Shown here piece by piece: positions 51,700 to 60,926 of a stretch of DNA of 64,000 nt. Numbering within the stretch: position 1 is the first letter of the stretch; every line of letters starts with the position of its first letter. This stretch comes from an uncultured Actinomyces sp. Its GTDB lineage: Bacteria; Actinomycetota; Actinomycetes; Actinomycetales; Actinomycetaceae. Location of the stretch: contig URAS01000008.1 in assembly GCA_900545825.1 (NCBI GenBank), positions 1 through 64,000 on the forward strand, in the 5' to 3' direction. Position numbers and translations under genes: made by a program. A model generated the notes under the pieces. The model was not told the origin of the DNA. It searched no databases and saw only the letters and a program-made list of their open reading frames with translations.

Positions 51700-53232
51700 C
51701 TAACGGGCCGAGCCGGTTTCGGCCCGCTGAGCTGCGGTGGCTGCGGCTTCGGCCGCCCGTTCGGCCGGCGACAGGTTCGGGGTGATGCGCTGGCGGTCGA
51801 ACACGGTGACGAGAGTGTACGAGACGATCGACAGGGCCATCCCCACCATGATCGGCCAGTTGCCGCCGATCGCGAAGTTCGGCTGCCCCGTGACCTCGCC
51901 GTACGTCATCGTCCCGGCGACGCCGAGGAACGACACGGCCAGCGAGACGAGGCCGGCGCGCGGCGACACCTTTTTGAGGATGAACCCGGCGATGACGGGG
52001 ACGAACACGCAGCCCGACAGGAAACCGTAGGCCAGGTCGAGGGCCTTGAACAGGTCGGAAATGACGACGGCCAGGCCCATCATGATGAGTCCGAGGACGA
52101 ACGCGATCCCGCGGTTGATCCACACGTCGTGCTTCGTCGTCACCCGGGCGTTGCCGTCGGCGTCCTCGATGTCGGTGACGACCCCGCGGAACAGGCGCAG
52201 GTAGATGTCGTTGTAGACGACCGTCGAGCAGGCGAGGATCGTGCCGGACGCTACCGACATGGCGGCGGCGATCGCGGCGGCCAGGAGGACGCCGGCGACG
52301 CCGACGGGCAGGAAGGTGGCGACGCCGGTGGAGAAGGCCTCGGACGGGTCCTTGAGATCGGGGACGACGATGGCCGTCGCCATGCCCAAGAGGACACCGC
52401 CGATGGCATAGATGATCGCGTAGACGCCGGCCGACAGGGTGCCGGCGCGGGCGATCTTGTCGTTCTTCGCCGTGAACACGCGCTGCCAAATGTCCTGGCC
52501 GATGACGAGGCCGGGCACATAGAGGAGGATCCAGTAGAGGGTGCCCTGGAAGCCCAGCGAGCCGAGGTTGAGGTGCGAGGGCGGGACCTTATCGAAGAAC
52601 CCGGAGACGCCGCCGATCTTGGGGTTGGTGAAGACGAAGATGGGGACGAGGATGATGATGCCCAGCGTCTTGACGATGAACTGCAAGAGGTCGGTCATCG
52701 TCACGGACCACATCCCACCGATGAACGTGTAGAAGACGACGACACCGCCGCCGACGAGCATACAGACCGTCGACGACCAGCCGACGATGCCCTCGAGGAT
52801 CGCGCCGATCGACACGATTTGGACGACGGTCAGCGAGACCGTGTAGATGATCGTGAGGACGGCCGAGAGGATGCGGGCGGTTTGACCGTAGTTGCGTTCG
52901 ATGACCTCGGCCATCGAGAGGGCGCGCAGGCGCGACAGCTTCGACGAGACGAGCATCCCGAGGACGATGAGGCCCATGCCGAGCGACCCGCCGACCCACA
53001 CGCCGGCCGCGCCGACCTGGTAGCCGCGTTGCGCGCCGCCGACGGTGACGGCGCCGCCGACCGCGAGGGCAGCCATGCAGGCGAAGAACATGGGGAAGTG
53101 CAGCCGGCGCCCGGCGACCAGGTAGTCGTCGCGGGTCTGGGCGAAATGCAGCGAGGCGACGCCGATGCCGATGAGGACGACGAAATAGAGGGCGATGACG
53201 GCAAAGTCGATGGGTGAGAGGTGAAGCTCCAT
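51700..53232 (-). CDS. sodium:solute symporter family protein
   Basis: The 510 residues have about 13 hydrophobic helices in the SSS pattern: IDFAVIALYFVVLIGIGVAS, TRDDYLVAGRRL, the SMAEVIERNYG motif, FYTFIGGMWSVTMTDLLQF, and a core with SVASGTILACSTVVYNDIY. SSS proteins import sugars, amino acids, pantothenate or other solutes with sodium. The ATG at 53232 (MELHLSPIDF) with AAGGGGC upstream is chosen; a longer in-frame extension has no transporter character. Substrate is unknown. Confidence 0.88.
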   Translation of the reverse strand: MELHLSPIDFAVIALYFVVLIGIGVASLHFAQTRDDYLVAGRRLHFPMFFACMAALAVGGAVTVGGAQRGYQVGAAGVWVGGSLGMGLIVLGMLVSSKLSRLRALSMAEVIERNYGQTARILSAVLTIIYTVSLTVVQIVSIGAILEGIVGWSSTVCMLVGGGVVVFYTFIGGMWSVTMTDLLQFIVKTLGIIILVPIFVFTNPKIGGVSGFFDKVPPSHLNLGSLGFQGTLYWILLYVPGLVIGQDIWQRVFTAKNDKIARAGTLSAGVYAIIYAIGGVLLGMATAIVVPDLKDPSEAFSTGVATFLPVGVAGVLLAAAIAAAMSVASGTILACSTVVYNDIYLRLFRGVVTDIEDADGNARVTTKHDVWINRGIAFVLGLIMMGLAVVISDLFKALDLAYGFLSGCVFVPVIAGFILKKVSPRAGLVSLAVSFLGVAGTMTYGEVTGQPNFAIGGNWPIMVGMALSIVSYTLVTVFDRQRITPNLSPAERAAEAAATAAQRAETGSAR

Positions 53233-53468
53233 GCGGATAGCCCCTTGAGCGCAGCCGGGCAGATGATGGGCCCAGCCTACTGTCCGGCCGGTCGCTGGTG
53301 ACGGACGTGCCGCACTTTGGTCGCCGGGAGAACGAACAAAAGTGCAGGCTGCGGGGGCGATCGGGTATGATGGGCCTAAAGTCCTGAAATTCATCGTCAA
53401 GTGCCCCAATAGTGACGGGGATCGCGATAGATTAAGGATGAAGCTGCACCAACAGAAAGGAAGTCAGC

Positions 53469-54632
53469 GTGGACCTCTACGAGTACCAGGCGCGTGACCT
53501 ATTCGCGAAGCATGGTGTGCCCGTCATCCATGGCCAGGTGGCCACGACCCCCGAGGAGGCCCAGGCGGCGGCCGACAGCTTGGGCGGTAACCTTTGGGTG
53601 GTGAAAGCCCAGGTCAAGACGGGTGGGCGCGGCAAGGCTGGCGGCGTCAAACTGGCGAAGAGCCGGGACGAGGTGCGCGAGGTCGCGCAGGCGATCCTCG
53701 GCATGGACATCAAGGGGCACGAGGTGCGCCGGGTGCTTGTCGTGCCCGCGGCTGACATCGCCCACGAATACTACTTCTCGATCCTCCTCGACCGGTCGAA
53801 CCGGCGCCAGCTGGCAATGTGCTCGCACGAGGGCGGCATGGAGATCGAACAGCTGGCGAAGGAACGCCCGGACGCCCTCGTCCGTCAGCCCCTGGGGCCC
53901 GAGGGCATCACCGCGGACGTCGCGGCCGGCATCCTCCGCGACGCGTCGTTCAGCGACGATGAGATCGAGGCGCTGACCCCCGTCCTCCAGTCGCTGTGGG
54001 ACACCTACGTGGGCGAGGACGCCCAGCTGGTCGAGGTGAACCCGCTGGTCATGCAAGAAAACGGCCAGCCGACCGCCCTCGACGGCAAGGTGACGCTGGA
54101 CGACAATGCGCGCTTCCGTCACCCGGAGCACGAGGACCTCGTCGACCGTCAAACCGAGGACCCGCTCGAGGCCAAGGCCAAGCAACGCGGCCTCAACTAC
54201 GTCCACCTCGACGGCCAGGTGGGCATCATCGGTAACGGCGCGGGCCTCGTCATGTCGACGCTCGACGTCGTCGCCTACGCGGGCGAGGAGCTGGGCGTCA
54301 AGCCGGCGAACTTCCTCGACATCGGTGGCGGCGCGTCGGCTCAGGTCATGGCCGACGGCCTTGACATCATCCTCTCCGATCCCCAGGTGCGCTCGGTCTT
54401 CGTCAATGTTTTTGGCGGGATCACGGCGTGCGACCAGGTCGCCGAGGGCATCATCCAGGCGCTCGACACGCTGGGCGACAAGGCGACGAAGCCCCTGGTT
54501 GTCAGGCTGGACGGCAACGCCGTCGAAGAGGGGCAGCGGATCCTTGCCGAGGCCGACAACCCCTTGATCACGATTGTCGACACGATGGACGGCGGAGCGG
54601 CCCAGGCCGCGAAGCTGGCGGCGGACAAGTAA
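53469..54632 (+). CDS. sucC: succinyl-CoA synthetase beta subunit (ADP-forming)
   Basis: SucC is the ATP-grasp subunit that makes ATP from succinyl-CoA in the citric acid cycle. The 387 residues start with the typical MDLYEYQARDLFAKHGVPV and include VVKAQVKTGGRGKAGGVK, VEVNPLV and the NVFGGITACDQVAEGI block. GAAAGGAAG precedes the GTG. TATGAT (53366-53371) is a likely -10 box. sucD follows 14 bases later. Confidence 0.97.
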   Translation: MDLYEYQARDLFAKHGVPVIHGQVATTPEEAQAAADSLGGNLWVVKAQVKTGGRGKAGGVKLAKSRDEVREVAQAILGMDIKGHEVRRVLVVPAADIAHEYYFSILLDRSNRRQLAMCSHEGGMEIEQLAKERPDALVRQPLGPEGITADVAAGILRDASFSDDEIEALTPVLQSLWDTYVGEDAQLVEVNPLVMQENGQPTALDGKVTLDDNARFRHPEHEDLVDRQTEDPLEAKAKQRGLNYVHLDGQVGIIGNGAGLVMSTLDVVAYAGEELGVKPANFLDIGGGASAQVMADGLDIILSDPQVRSVFVNVFGGITACDQVAEGIIQALDTLGDKATKPLVVRLDGNAVEEGQRILAEADNPLITIVDTMDGGAAQAAKLAADK

Positions 54633-54646
54633 AGGAGCCTTTTGAC

Positions 54647-55570
54647 ATGTCGGTTTTTCTTGACTCCAACTCCCGAATCGTCGTCCAGGGCATGACGGGC
54701 TCCGAAGGCCAAAAGCACACCCGGCTCATGCTGAGCTCGGGCGCCAAGGTCGTCGGCGGCACCAACCCGCGCAAGGCCGGGCAAACCGTCAGCTTCGACA
54801 TCACCCCGATGGGGCCGGGCGCCGGCGACGTCACGCCGGGAACGGTTGAGGTCCCCGTGTTCGGCACCGTCAAAGAGGCGATGGACCAGGCCGGTGCGAA
54901 CGTCTCGGTGGTCTTCGTGCCGCCGCGTTTCGCCAAGGCCGCGGTGCTCGAGGCGATCGAGGCCGAGATCCCCCTGTGTGTCGTCATCACCGAGGGGATC
55001 CCCGTCCAGGACGCGACTGAGTTCGTCCAGGCGTCACTGGGCTCCAAGACCCGGATCATCGGCCCCAACTGCCCGGGCATCATCTCGCCCGGCCAGTCGA
55101 ACGCCGGCATCACCCCGGCGACCATCACCGGGCCCGGGTGCCTGGGCCTGGTGTCCAAGTCGGGCACGCTGACCTACCAGCTGATGTACGAGCTGCGCGA
55201 CCTGGGGTTCACGACGGCGATGGGTATCGGCGGCGACCCGGTGGTCGGGACCACGCACATCGACGCGCTCGCGGCATTCGAGGCCGACCCCGACACCAAG
55301 CTCATCGTCATGATCGGCGAGATCGGCGGCGACGCCGAGGAGCGCGCGGCGGCCTACATTGCCGACCATGTGACGAAGCCGGTTGTCGCCTACGTTGCGG
55401 GTTTCACCGCGCCCCCGGGCAAGACGATGGGCCATGCCGGCGCCATCGTGTCGGGCTCGTCAGGCACGGCGCAGGCGAAGAAAGAGGCCCTCGAGGCCGT
55501 CGGCGTCAGGGTGGGCAAGACTCCGTCGCAGACGGCCGAGCTGGCGCGCGAGCTGCTGGCCAAGGCGTAG
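54647..55570 (+). CDS. sucD: succinyl-CoA synthetase alpha subunit
   Basis: SucD binds CoA and carries the phospho-histidine. The 307 residues include VVQGMTGSEGQKHT (CoA fold), GPNCPGIISPGQ, SKSGTLTYQL, GIGGDPVVGTTHID and the active-site His in MGHAGAIVSGSSGTA. AAAGGAGCC precedes the ATG. A strong hairpin ends the pair. Confidence 0.97.
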   Translation: MSVFLDSNSRIVVQGMTGSEGQKHTRLMLSSGAKVVGGTNPRKAGQTVSFDITPMGPGAGDVTPGTVEVPVFGTVKEAMDQAGANVSVVFVPPRFAKAAVLEAIEAEIPLCVVITEGIPVQDATEFVQASLGSKTRIIGPNCPGIISPGQSNAGITPATITGPGCLGLVSKSGTLTYQLMYELRDLGFTTAMGIGGDPVVGTTHIDALAAFEADPDTKLIVMIGEIGGDAEERAAAYIADHVTKPVVAYVAGFTAPPGKTMGHAGAIVSGSSGTAQAKKEALEAVGVRVGKTPSQTAELARELLAKA

Positions 55571-55593
55571 AACCGACGCCGGATGGGCGAAAG

Positions 55594-55632
55594 GGCGGGG
55601 CCCGCACCTTCTTTTGAGGTGCGGGCCCCGCC
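55594..55632. terminator. bidirectional hairpin after sucD
   Basis: A perfect 16-base-pair stem (GGCGGGGCCCGCACCT and its complement) with a seven-base TCTTTTG loop lies between sucD and the convergent membrane-protein gene. Confidence 0.85.
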
Positions 55633-55654
55633 GTCTGCGTTGTGGCCTACCGCG

Positions 55655-56380
55655 CTAGTCGGCGTCCTCACTCGGGCCGGTGCCGGCATCGTCCTCGGTA
55701 TCAACCGCCGGGAGGGCGGCCGTCGGCATGACCTGCGTTGGTGGCATGACCTCAGTCGTCGGCATGAGGGCGGTCGGCGCCGGGTCGGGCTCGGGCGTCA
55801 CGGGCAGCTGCTCGGTGGCGGGAGCCGGCTTGGCGGCCGGTTTCGCGGGGTAGGGGAGTATCTCGGTCTCCGCGGCCCCGCTCGGCTCGGGCGCGGTGGG
55901 CTCAGCCGCGGTGGGCAGGGCGTCGTCCTCGCTCGGCTCGGGCGCGGTCTCGGCGGCCTCCTGCTCCACCGGCAGTTCCTGCGGCTCCACTTGCTGCTCC
56001 ACCGGCGGCTCGATCGCGGGGCTTTCCGTCGGCGTTTTCTCCACCGGCGGGGAGAAGAACGTCCTCCAGGGATCAGCTTCCTCCACCGGGGTGGCGGGAG
56101 GTGTGGCGGGGGCCGGGGCGCCCTCGCGATTGCCCTCGCCCTCGTCTTGGTCGTCGCTCTTGACGAGGAGGCGTTTCGGCACCAGCCCCATGATGATAAG
56201 GCCGATGGCGACGATCAGCAGGGGGATGATGGCGAGTGCAATCAACGGCAGACGCAGACCCAGTGCCGTGAGGATTCCCCAGACGCTCAGCCCGGTGACG
56301 AGCAGGCAGTAGGCGACCCATCCGGGCTTGACCCGTCGGGGAGGCTTGCTATGTGTCGAAGGAGGTTGGAGCATCGTCAC
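55655..56380 (-). CDS. membrane protein with proline/glutamate-rich tail, unknown function
   Basis: The 241 residues have two hydrophobic helices (about 22-40 and 46-66) followed by a long disordered tail rich in Pro, Glu, Ala and Thr, ending with repeated EVMPP / QVMPT-like units and an acidic end. I recognise no catalytic domain. The GTG start overlaps the stop of the upstream minus-strand gene by four bases, so the two are co-transcribed. The tail probably faces the outside or the cytoplasm as a flexible linker; which side cannot be told. Confidence 0.7.
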   Translation of the reverse strand: MTMLQPPSTHSKPPRRVKPGWVAYCLLVTGLSVWGILTALGLRLPLIALAIIPLLIVAIGLIIMGLVPKRLLVKSDDQDEGEGNREGAPAPATPPATPVEEADPWRTFFSPPVEKTPTESPAIEPPVEQQVEPQELPVEQEAAETAPEPSEDDALPTAAEPTAPEPSGAAETEILPYPAKPAAKPAPATEQLPVTPEPDPAPTALMPTTEVMPPTQVMPTAALPAVDTEDDAGTGPSEDAD

Positions 56381-57315
56381 TTGGTGTCACCTCCCTGGCC
56401 GGTGTAACCGGGGCATTCTTCCAATGCGGTTGGATCCTCCTCGTCATCTTTCACGTAGAAGGGGTTCTTCCGGGCGGGGCCGGTCGTCGGTGTACCCGGG
56501 GTGGCGGGGGCCGTCGTCGGAGCAATCGACGGGCACCCGCTGAACTGCCACGCCGGGCCCCACGATGTCGTCCCGGGCATCGGCGGCTCCTCGTAGTTGA
56601 GGCCGTAATCCTTGGTCCAGTAGTCCTGGAAGACGTAGGGGCGGCCGTCTTTGCTCTGGGACATCGTCCCGGACCATTGGGGCGAAAGCTCGCGGATATC
56701 GATGGCCCCGACCCCGACCCGGACGTTGACCTCGATGGGCTTGCCGGGGGCTTTCGGCGAGAAGCGATACGTGCCCGTCGACGCGGGCTCGGACGGGTGG
56801 AACAGCGGCGACGAGTTGAAGGACTCGATGTGAGGGGTGACCGGGCGGTTCTTGGCGTCGTTGCCCGACTCGACGTAGGTGGCGAGGCCGCCAAGAATCG
56901 CCTTGGTGATGATCGGCGTCTGGTCGGACCGCGACTCGGTGGCCGTTCCGGTGACGGAAAGGGGGTCGAGGTGGACGACCTGGATCTGACCCGTGTTGAT
57001 CGTCGCCTTGATGGTCACCGGCGTGCCGCGGGGCACGAAGACGCGGGCGACGCCCGCCAGGGTCGAGATGCTGTAGGACGTCTTGGCCGCGGGATCAACC
57101 GTCACGCCGACGTAGCCGACGGTCTTGTTGTGGGCCTCACCGGCTTCGTGGGTCACCTGGGCGGCGGTCACCGGGGCGGCAGAAGCCGTCTGGCTCCACG
57201 CCTCGGGCGAGGGCAGCAGCGAGGTCGCGGCGATTCCCGGCATGACGAGGAAGATAACGACGAGGGGGGCCAGGCCGGTCATCCATCCGCCGTTGCGACC
57301 GGCCAGGTGTGACAT
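56377..57315 (-). CDS. C-terminal part of a PspC/LiaF-like membrane protein, probably N-terminally truncated
   Basis: The 312 residues from the ATG at 57315 begin with one membrane helix (GLAPLVVIFLVMPGIAATSLL), then a beta-rich extracellular region with two units of the LiaF/PspC-associated kind (FVPRGTPVTIKATINTGQIQV and KPIEVNVRVGVGAIDI) and a Thr/Pro-rich end. In related actinobacteria such proteins start with a PspC domain and stand divergent to a PspC-type histidine kinase. No PspC domain is present here: the frame continues upstream to 57600 but only as antisense of the kinase. The ATG has no convincing ribosome site, so expression is doubtful. Confidence 0.55.
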   Translation of the reverse strand: MSHLAGRNGGWMTGLAPLVVIFLVMPGIAATSLLPSPEAWSQTASAAPVTAAQVTHEAGEAHNKTVGYVGVTVDPAAKTSYSISTLAGVARVFVPRGTPVTIKATINTGQIQVVHLDPLSVTGTATESRSDQTPIITKAILGGLATYVESGNDAKNRPVTPHIESFNSSPLFHPSEPASTGTYRFSPKAPGKPIEVNVRVGVGAIDIRELSPQWSGTMSQSKDGRPYVFQDYWTKDYGLNYEEPPMPGTTSWGPAWQFSGCPSIAPTTAPATPGTPTTGPARKNPFYVKDDEEDPTALEECPGYTGQGGDTK

Positions 57316-57330
57316 GAGGGCGCCGACGCC

Positions 57331-58414
57331 GAGGATCGCGCCGAGGCCGCCCGCCGTGCGAGCGGGCGCGGGGCCAAGCGGCTCGCCGAGCTCGAGGAAG
57401 CGCCGCCCGAAACCCTCGACGTCACCCAGCGCCGCTCGGTCGAATTGGCCGTCATCTGCGTGCTCGCCGCGATTTTCGTCGGGTGCATCCCCTGGTCGGC
57501 GCCAGCGATCCGCTGGGCGTCCTCCAGGCGAAACGGGCGGCGTGGCAGGTCCCGTGGGAGGCCTGCGTGCCCCTGGTCGTCGCGGCCGCGGGACTCTCAC
57601 TCGTCTGGTCGGTCGGGACCAGCGGCAAGCCGCTGACGGCCCTCCGCAACCAGGTGCGGATCATCGCCGGCCTCGTCGTCGCGAACGTCGGCGGCATCCT
57701 CGCCGCGGCGATCATCACGAAGACGAGCGTCCGCGTCGCCATGTACGGGCTGTCCGGGGTGTTCGTCATCGTCGTGCCGATTTGCGTGGTCGCCGCGTGG
57801 CCCCTGGCCCAGGGAATCATGGCGCGGATGGAGGAGAACCAGCGGGCCGTCGCCGACGAGGGCGCCCGGGCGGAAGTGGCCGCCCACCTGCACGATTCCG
57901 TCCTCCAGATCCTCGCCCTCATCCGGGCACGCGCCGACTCGCCCAACGAGGTTCGCGCCCTCGCGCGCGCCCAGGAACGCGAGCTGCGCACCTGGCTGTA
58001 CGAGTCGAAGGGCGAGCCGCAGACGTCACTCGCCACCCTCGTCAAGGACGCGGTCGCCGAGGTCGAGGACCGCCTCCACGTTCCCATCGACGTCGTCACC
58101 GTCGGCGACGCGACGCCCGGCCCCTACACGGCGCCGCTGGCCGACATCGTCCGCGAGGCCACCTCGAACGCCGTGCGGCACGGCAAACCGCCGGTGTCGG
58201 TGTATGTCGAGGTGGGGCCCGATACCATTGAGGCGCACGTCCTCGACCGCGGGGACGGCTTCGACGTCGAGCTGATCGACGCCCACACTTCGGGGTGCGC
58301 GACTCGATCATCGCGCGGACCGACCGCCTGGGTGGGACCGCCACGATTACGTCGGGCCCGGGCCGTTGTGATGTCGAGATCTCGCTGCCGCGTGAGAAGG
58401 AAGGCGCCCGATGA
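57331..58414 (+). pseudogene. two-component sensor histidine kinase (PspC/MacS-like), truncated and frameshifted
   Basis: Three consecutive frames carry one kinase. Frame one (57331-57480) gives RAEAARRASGRG...TQRRSVELAVICVLAAIFVG; frame two (57483 to about 58292) gives two membrane helices, the HisKA_3 box AEVAAHLHDSVLQILALI, and ATPase motifs REATSNAVRHG and LDRGDGFD; frame three ends with GVRDSIIARTDRLGGTATI ... EISLPREKEGAR and a stop at 58414. Shifts lie near 57480 and near 58290, each explained by one missing base. No start codon or ribosome site exists for frame one and the PspC sensor domain expected at the N-terminus is absent. Confidence 0.7.
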
Positions 58415-59098
58415 CCACGCACCCGATCGACCCCGCGCAAGTCTCGCGGCCGCTGCGGATCCTCATCGTCGACGACCACCCGCTCGTGCGCGCCGGGGTT
58501 CGTGCCGAATTAGCCGAGCACGCCCCGGGCATCGAGGTCGTCGGCGAGGCCGCCACCGTCGACCAGGCGATCGCCGAGGCGACGCGCCTGGTCCCCGACG
58601 TCGTCCTCCTCGACGTCCACCTGCCGGGCGGGCGCGGCGGCGGGGGAGCCGAGGTCGCCCGCGCGATCGCCGGGATCCCCGGCCTGCGGATCCTCGCCCT
58701 GTCGGTGTCCGACGCCGCCGAGGACGTCGTCTCGGTCATCCGCGCCGGCGCTCGCGTCTACGTGACGAAGTCGATCACCCACCGACGACCTGGCCGACGC
58801 GATCGCCCGGGTCGCCGCCGGCGACGCCGCATTTTCGCCACGCCTAGCCGGTTTCGTTCTTGACGCATTCGGGACGGCCGAGGTCGCCGGGTCGGACGAC
58901 GAACTCGACCTGTTGAGCGAACGCGAGCTCGAGGTCATGAGGCTGATCGCGCGCGGCTACACCTACAAAGACGTGGCGAAAGAGCTGTTCATCTCGGTGA
59001 AAACCGTCGAGTCGCACGTGTCGAAGGTGCTCCACAAGCTTCAGCTGTCGAACCGCCACGAGCTCACGCGGTGGGCGTCGCAGCGCCGCCTGGTCTGA
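58411..59098 (+). pseudogene. LuxR-type response regulator, interrupted by one frameshift
   Basis: The receiver domain is complete in the first frame: ILIVDDHPLVRAG, phosphoacceptor Asp in VVLLDVHLPGG, and the conserved Lys in VYVTKSI. At about 58778-58782 (ATCACCCACC) one extra C moves the reading to the frame that continues TDDLADAIARVAAGDAAF and ends with a LuxR helix-turn-helix, LSERELEVMRLIARGYTYKDV and SVKTVESHVSKVLHKL, stop 59096. The ATG overlaps the kinase stop (ATGA). Either the gene is inactive or the sequence carries an error here. The first frame alone gives a 150-residue protein without a DNA-binding domain. Confidence 0.75.
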
Positions 59099-59141
59099 AG
59101 ACACACCCGGCGGCCTGCCGCGCCTGCGCCCCGCGTAGGCG

Positions 59142-60803
59142 ATGATGGAGACGATGCCAACCACGTCTCAAGATCCCCGCCGCGAAGTCGTCGTGCGCAT
59201 GCCCGCCGGCTGGAGCCGCGCGCTCGTCACCGGGTGCGTCGGCGCCCTCGTCCCGTGGCTGATCCTCCTCGTTCTCGGGGGGATCACCGCGCACACCCAG
59301 TCCGGGAATCCTTGGCTGGTCGAGGCCTCGCTGGCCGACGAGGTCGCCGCGATCAGCCGCGTGTGGGCCGGCGGCTACTGCGTCCCCCTGGCCGTCGTCT
59401 CCGGCGCCAAGACCGTGACGATTACGCTGGTGCCGTGGGGTCTGACCCTCGCCTATTGGTGGGTGTATTCCCGGATCATCGGGCGGCGTTGCCGCGGCTG
59501 GGCGTTGTGGTTCGCCGTGCCGACCTACGTCCTCACCGCCCTCGCGATCGGGGCGGCCTTCCCCGGGATCGCCGTCGGGCGTCTGACGCTCGTCAGTTTC
59601 ATCGTCGGGATCGCCGGGGTGCTCTCGGCGCTGGCTCGCCGCCATTCTCAGGATCGCCGACCTCGCGACGGCAAGGCGAACAAGCTCAAGGTCTTCGGGG
59701 TGACGTCGGCCCGCGAGGCCGACCGGGCGTCGCTGGCGATCGGAATCGACGCCGGCGAGGCGCGGATCGGCCTGGGAGCGCGGACGCTCACCGTCCCCGG
59801 CTGGGTGGGGATGGGCCTGACGATCGCCCGCCGGATCCTCGTCGGCCTCGCCCTCATGGGGATCGCGTTGACCGCCGTGTCGCTCCTCGTGTCGATCGAT
59901 CGCGTCGAGGGCGTCCGCGAGCTGCTGCCCCTCGACGGCTGGGGCACGCTCATGCTATGGCTTGGCCAGCTGGCCTACCTGCCCACCCTCGCGGCCTGGT
60001 CTTTCGCGTGGGTGCTGGGTCCGGGCTACACGCTGGGCACCGGCACGCACTTCTCGGCGTTCGAGGCGACCTCGGGCCCGATCCCCGCGATTCCCGTCCT
60101 GGCGGGCGCCCCCCAGGTGACCGTCGGCTGGTGGGCGATCGGCGCGACGGTCGTCGTCGCGGTGATCGTCGGGCTGGGCATCGGGACGGTGTATGCGCGC
60201 GACAAGGTCTCGACCCACTGCCTCCAGATGCTCGTCGCGCACGTTGTCGCCGCCCTCGGGGTCGCCATCGTGTTCCGTCTGGCGTCCGGCGGGCTGGGCG
60301 TCGACCGGCTGGCCCACCTCGGTGTCGACTGGCTGCCGTGTGCGGGCGCCGCGGGCGCGTGCTGCTTCCTGCCGGCGCTCATCGTGTCGATCCTCGTCCA
60401 CCCCGGCGTGCGCGCGGGGATTGCCGGCGGCTTCCGCGGCCTCGCCCAGCGACCGGCTCAGGCAAAGGCCCAGGCCGCGGCCGACTCGGCCCAGGGTGTC
60501 GACGCATCCGACACGCAGGGGCAGCCCGACCCGAAGAAACCCGACAAGCCCGCCCGGGCGGCTTCGCAGAAACAGTCGTCCCAGCCGGCGGAGGCGCCCT
60601 CGGACACTGCGCCGACGGAGGCGCTGACGACCTCGCCGCGCTCGGCACGTGTCGCGCGGATCGCGCGGGTCTATGGCCGCGACGGCGCCAGGGTCCACCC
60701 GAAGCCGCAGGCCGGTCATCCGCAGCGCAACGCCGACTCCACCGAGACGACGCCGATCTCGTCACTGCCTGAGGACGAGGATCACGCCGGCACGCACTCG
60801 TGA
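59142..60803 (+). CDS. DUF6350 membrane protein, PerM-like (cell division)
   Basis: The 553 residues have about nine to ten hydrophobic helices in the first 430 residues, then a long disordered Ala/Gln/Pro/Lys tail. Position between sucCD and purH, size and topology match the DUF6350 family; the Mycobacterium tuberculosis member Rv0955 (PerM), in the same gene order, supports cell division by stabilising FtsB. Three ATG codons crowd the start (59142, 59145, 59154); I use the first. Function in this organism is inferred from the family and neighbourhood. Confidence 0.8.
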   Translation: MMETMPTTSQDPRREVVVRMPAGWSRALVTGCVGALVPWLILLVLGGITAHTQSGNPWLVEASLADEVAAISRVWAGGYCVPLAVVSGAKTVTITLVPWGLTLAYWWVYSRIIGRRCRGWALWFAVPTYVLTALAIGAAFPGIAVGRLTLVSFIVGIAGVLSALARRHSQDRRPRDGKANKLKVFGVTSAREADRASLAIGIDAGEARIGLGARTLTVPGWVGMGLTIARRILVGLALMGIALTAVSLLVSIDRVEGVRELLPLDGWGTLMLWLGQLAYLPTLAAWSFAWVLGPGYTLGTGTHFSAFEATSGPIPAIPVLAGAPQVTVGWWAIGATVVVAVIVGLGIGTVYARDKVSTHCLQMLVAHVVAALGVAIVFRLASGGLGVDRLAHLGVDWLPCAGAAGACCFLPALIVSILVHPGVRAGIAGGFRGLAQRPAQAKAQAAADSAQGVDASDTQGQPDPKKPDKPARAASQKQSSQPAEAPSDTAPTEALTTSPRSARVARIARVYGRDGARVHPKPQAGHPQRNADSTETTPISSLPEDEDHAGTHS

Positions 60804-60830
60804 TTTCGTGCCCCGCCGCGTAGAGTGGGG

Positions 60831-60926
60831 ACTACGTAACTGGCGTTGAAGGTGGGGCACCACCGGGGAGCGAAGCAAGCCAACGAACCGCGCGCCTGGG
60901 TTCGGGTCGATCGACGCCCCAGGAGG
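60831..60926 (+). promoter_or_regulatory. ZTP (pfl) riboswitch upstream of purH
   Basis: The leader has the conserved ZTP aptamer parts: CGTAACTGGCG (60835), the AGGTGG...CCACCGGGGAGCG hairpin and junction (60850-60872), and the 3' strand CGCGCCTGGG (60891-60900) that forms the pseudoknot. It senses ZMP/ZTP, the purine intermediate that PurH consumes. CCTGGG (60895-60900) can instead pair with CCCAGG (60918-60923), which overlaps the Shine-Dalgarno AGGAGG (60921-60926); ligand binding would free the ribosome site. TAGAGT (60821-60826) is a likely -10 box, with transcription starting near 60833. Confidence 0.92.

Noticed and set aside
58760..58800. Programmed frameshifting to explain the split response regulator
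   Set aside because: There is no slippery heptamer or stimulatory pseudoknot evident, and the neighbouring kinase has two further shifts, so mutation or sequencing error is more likely.
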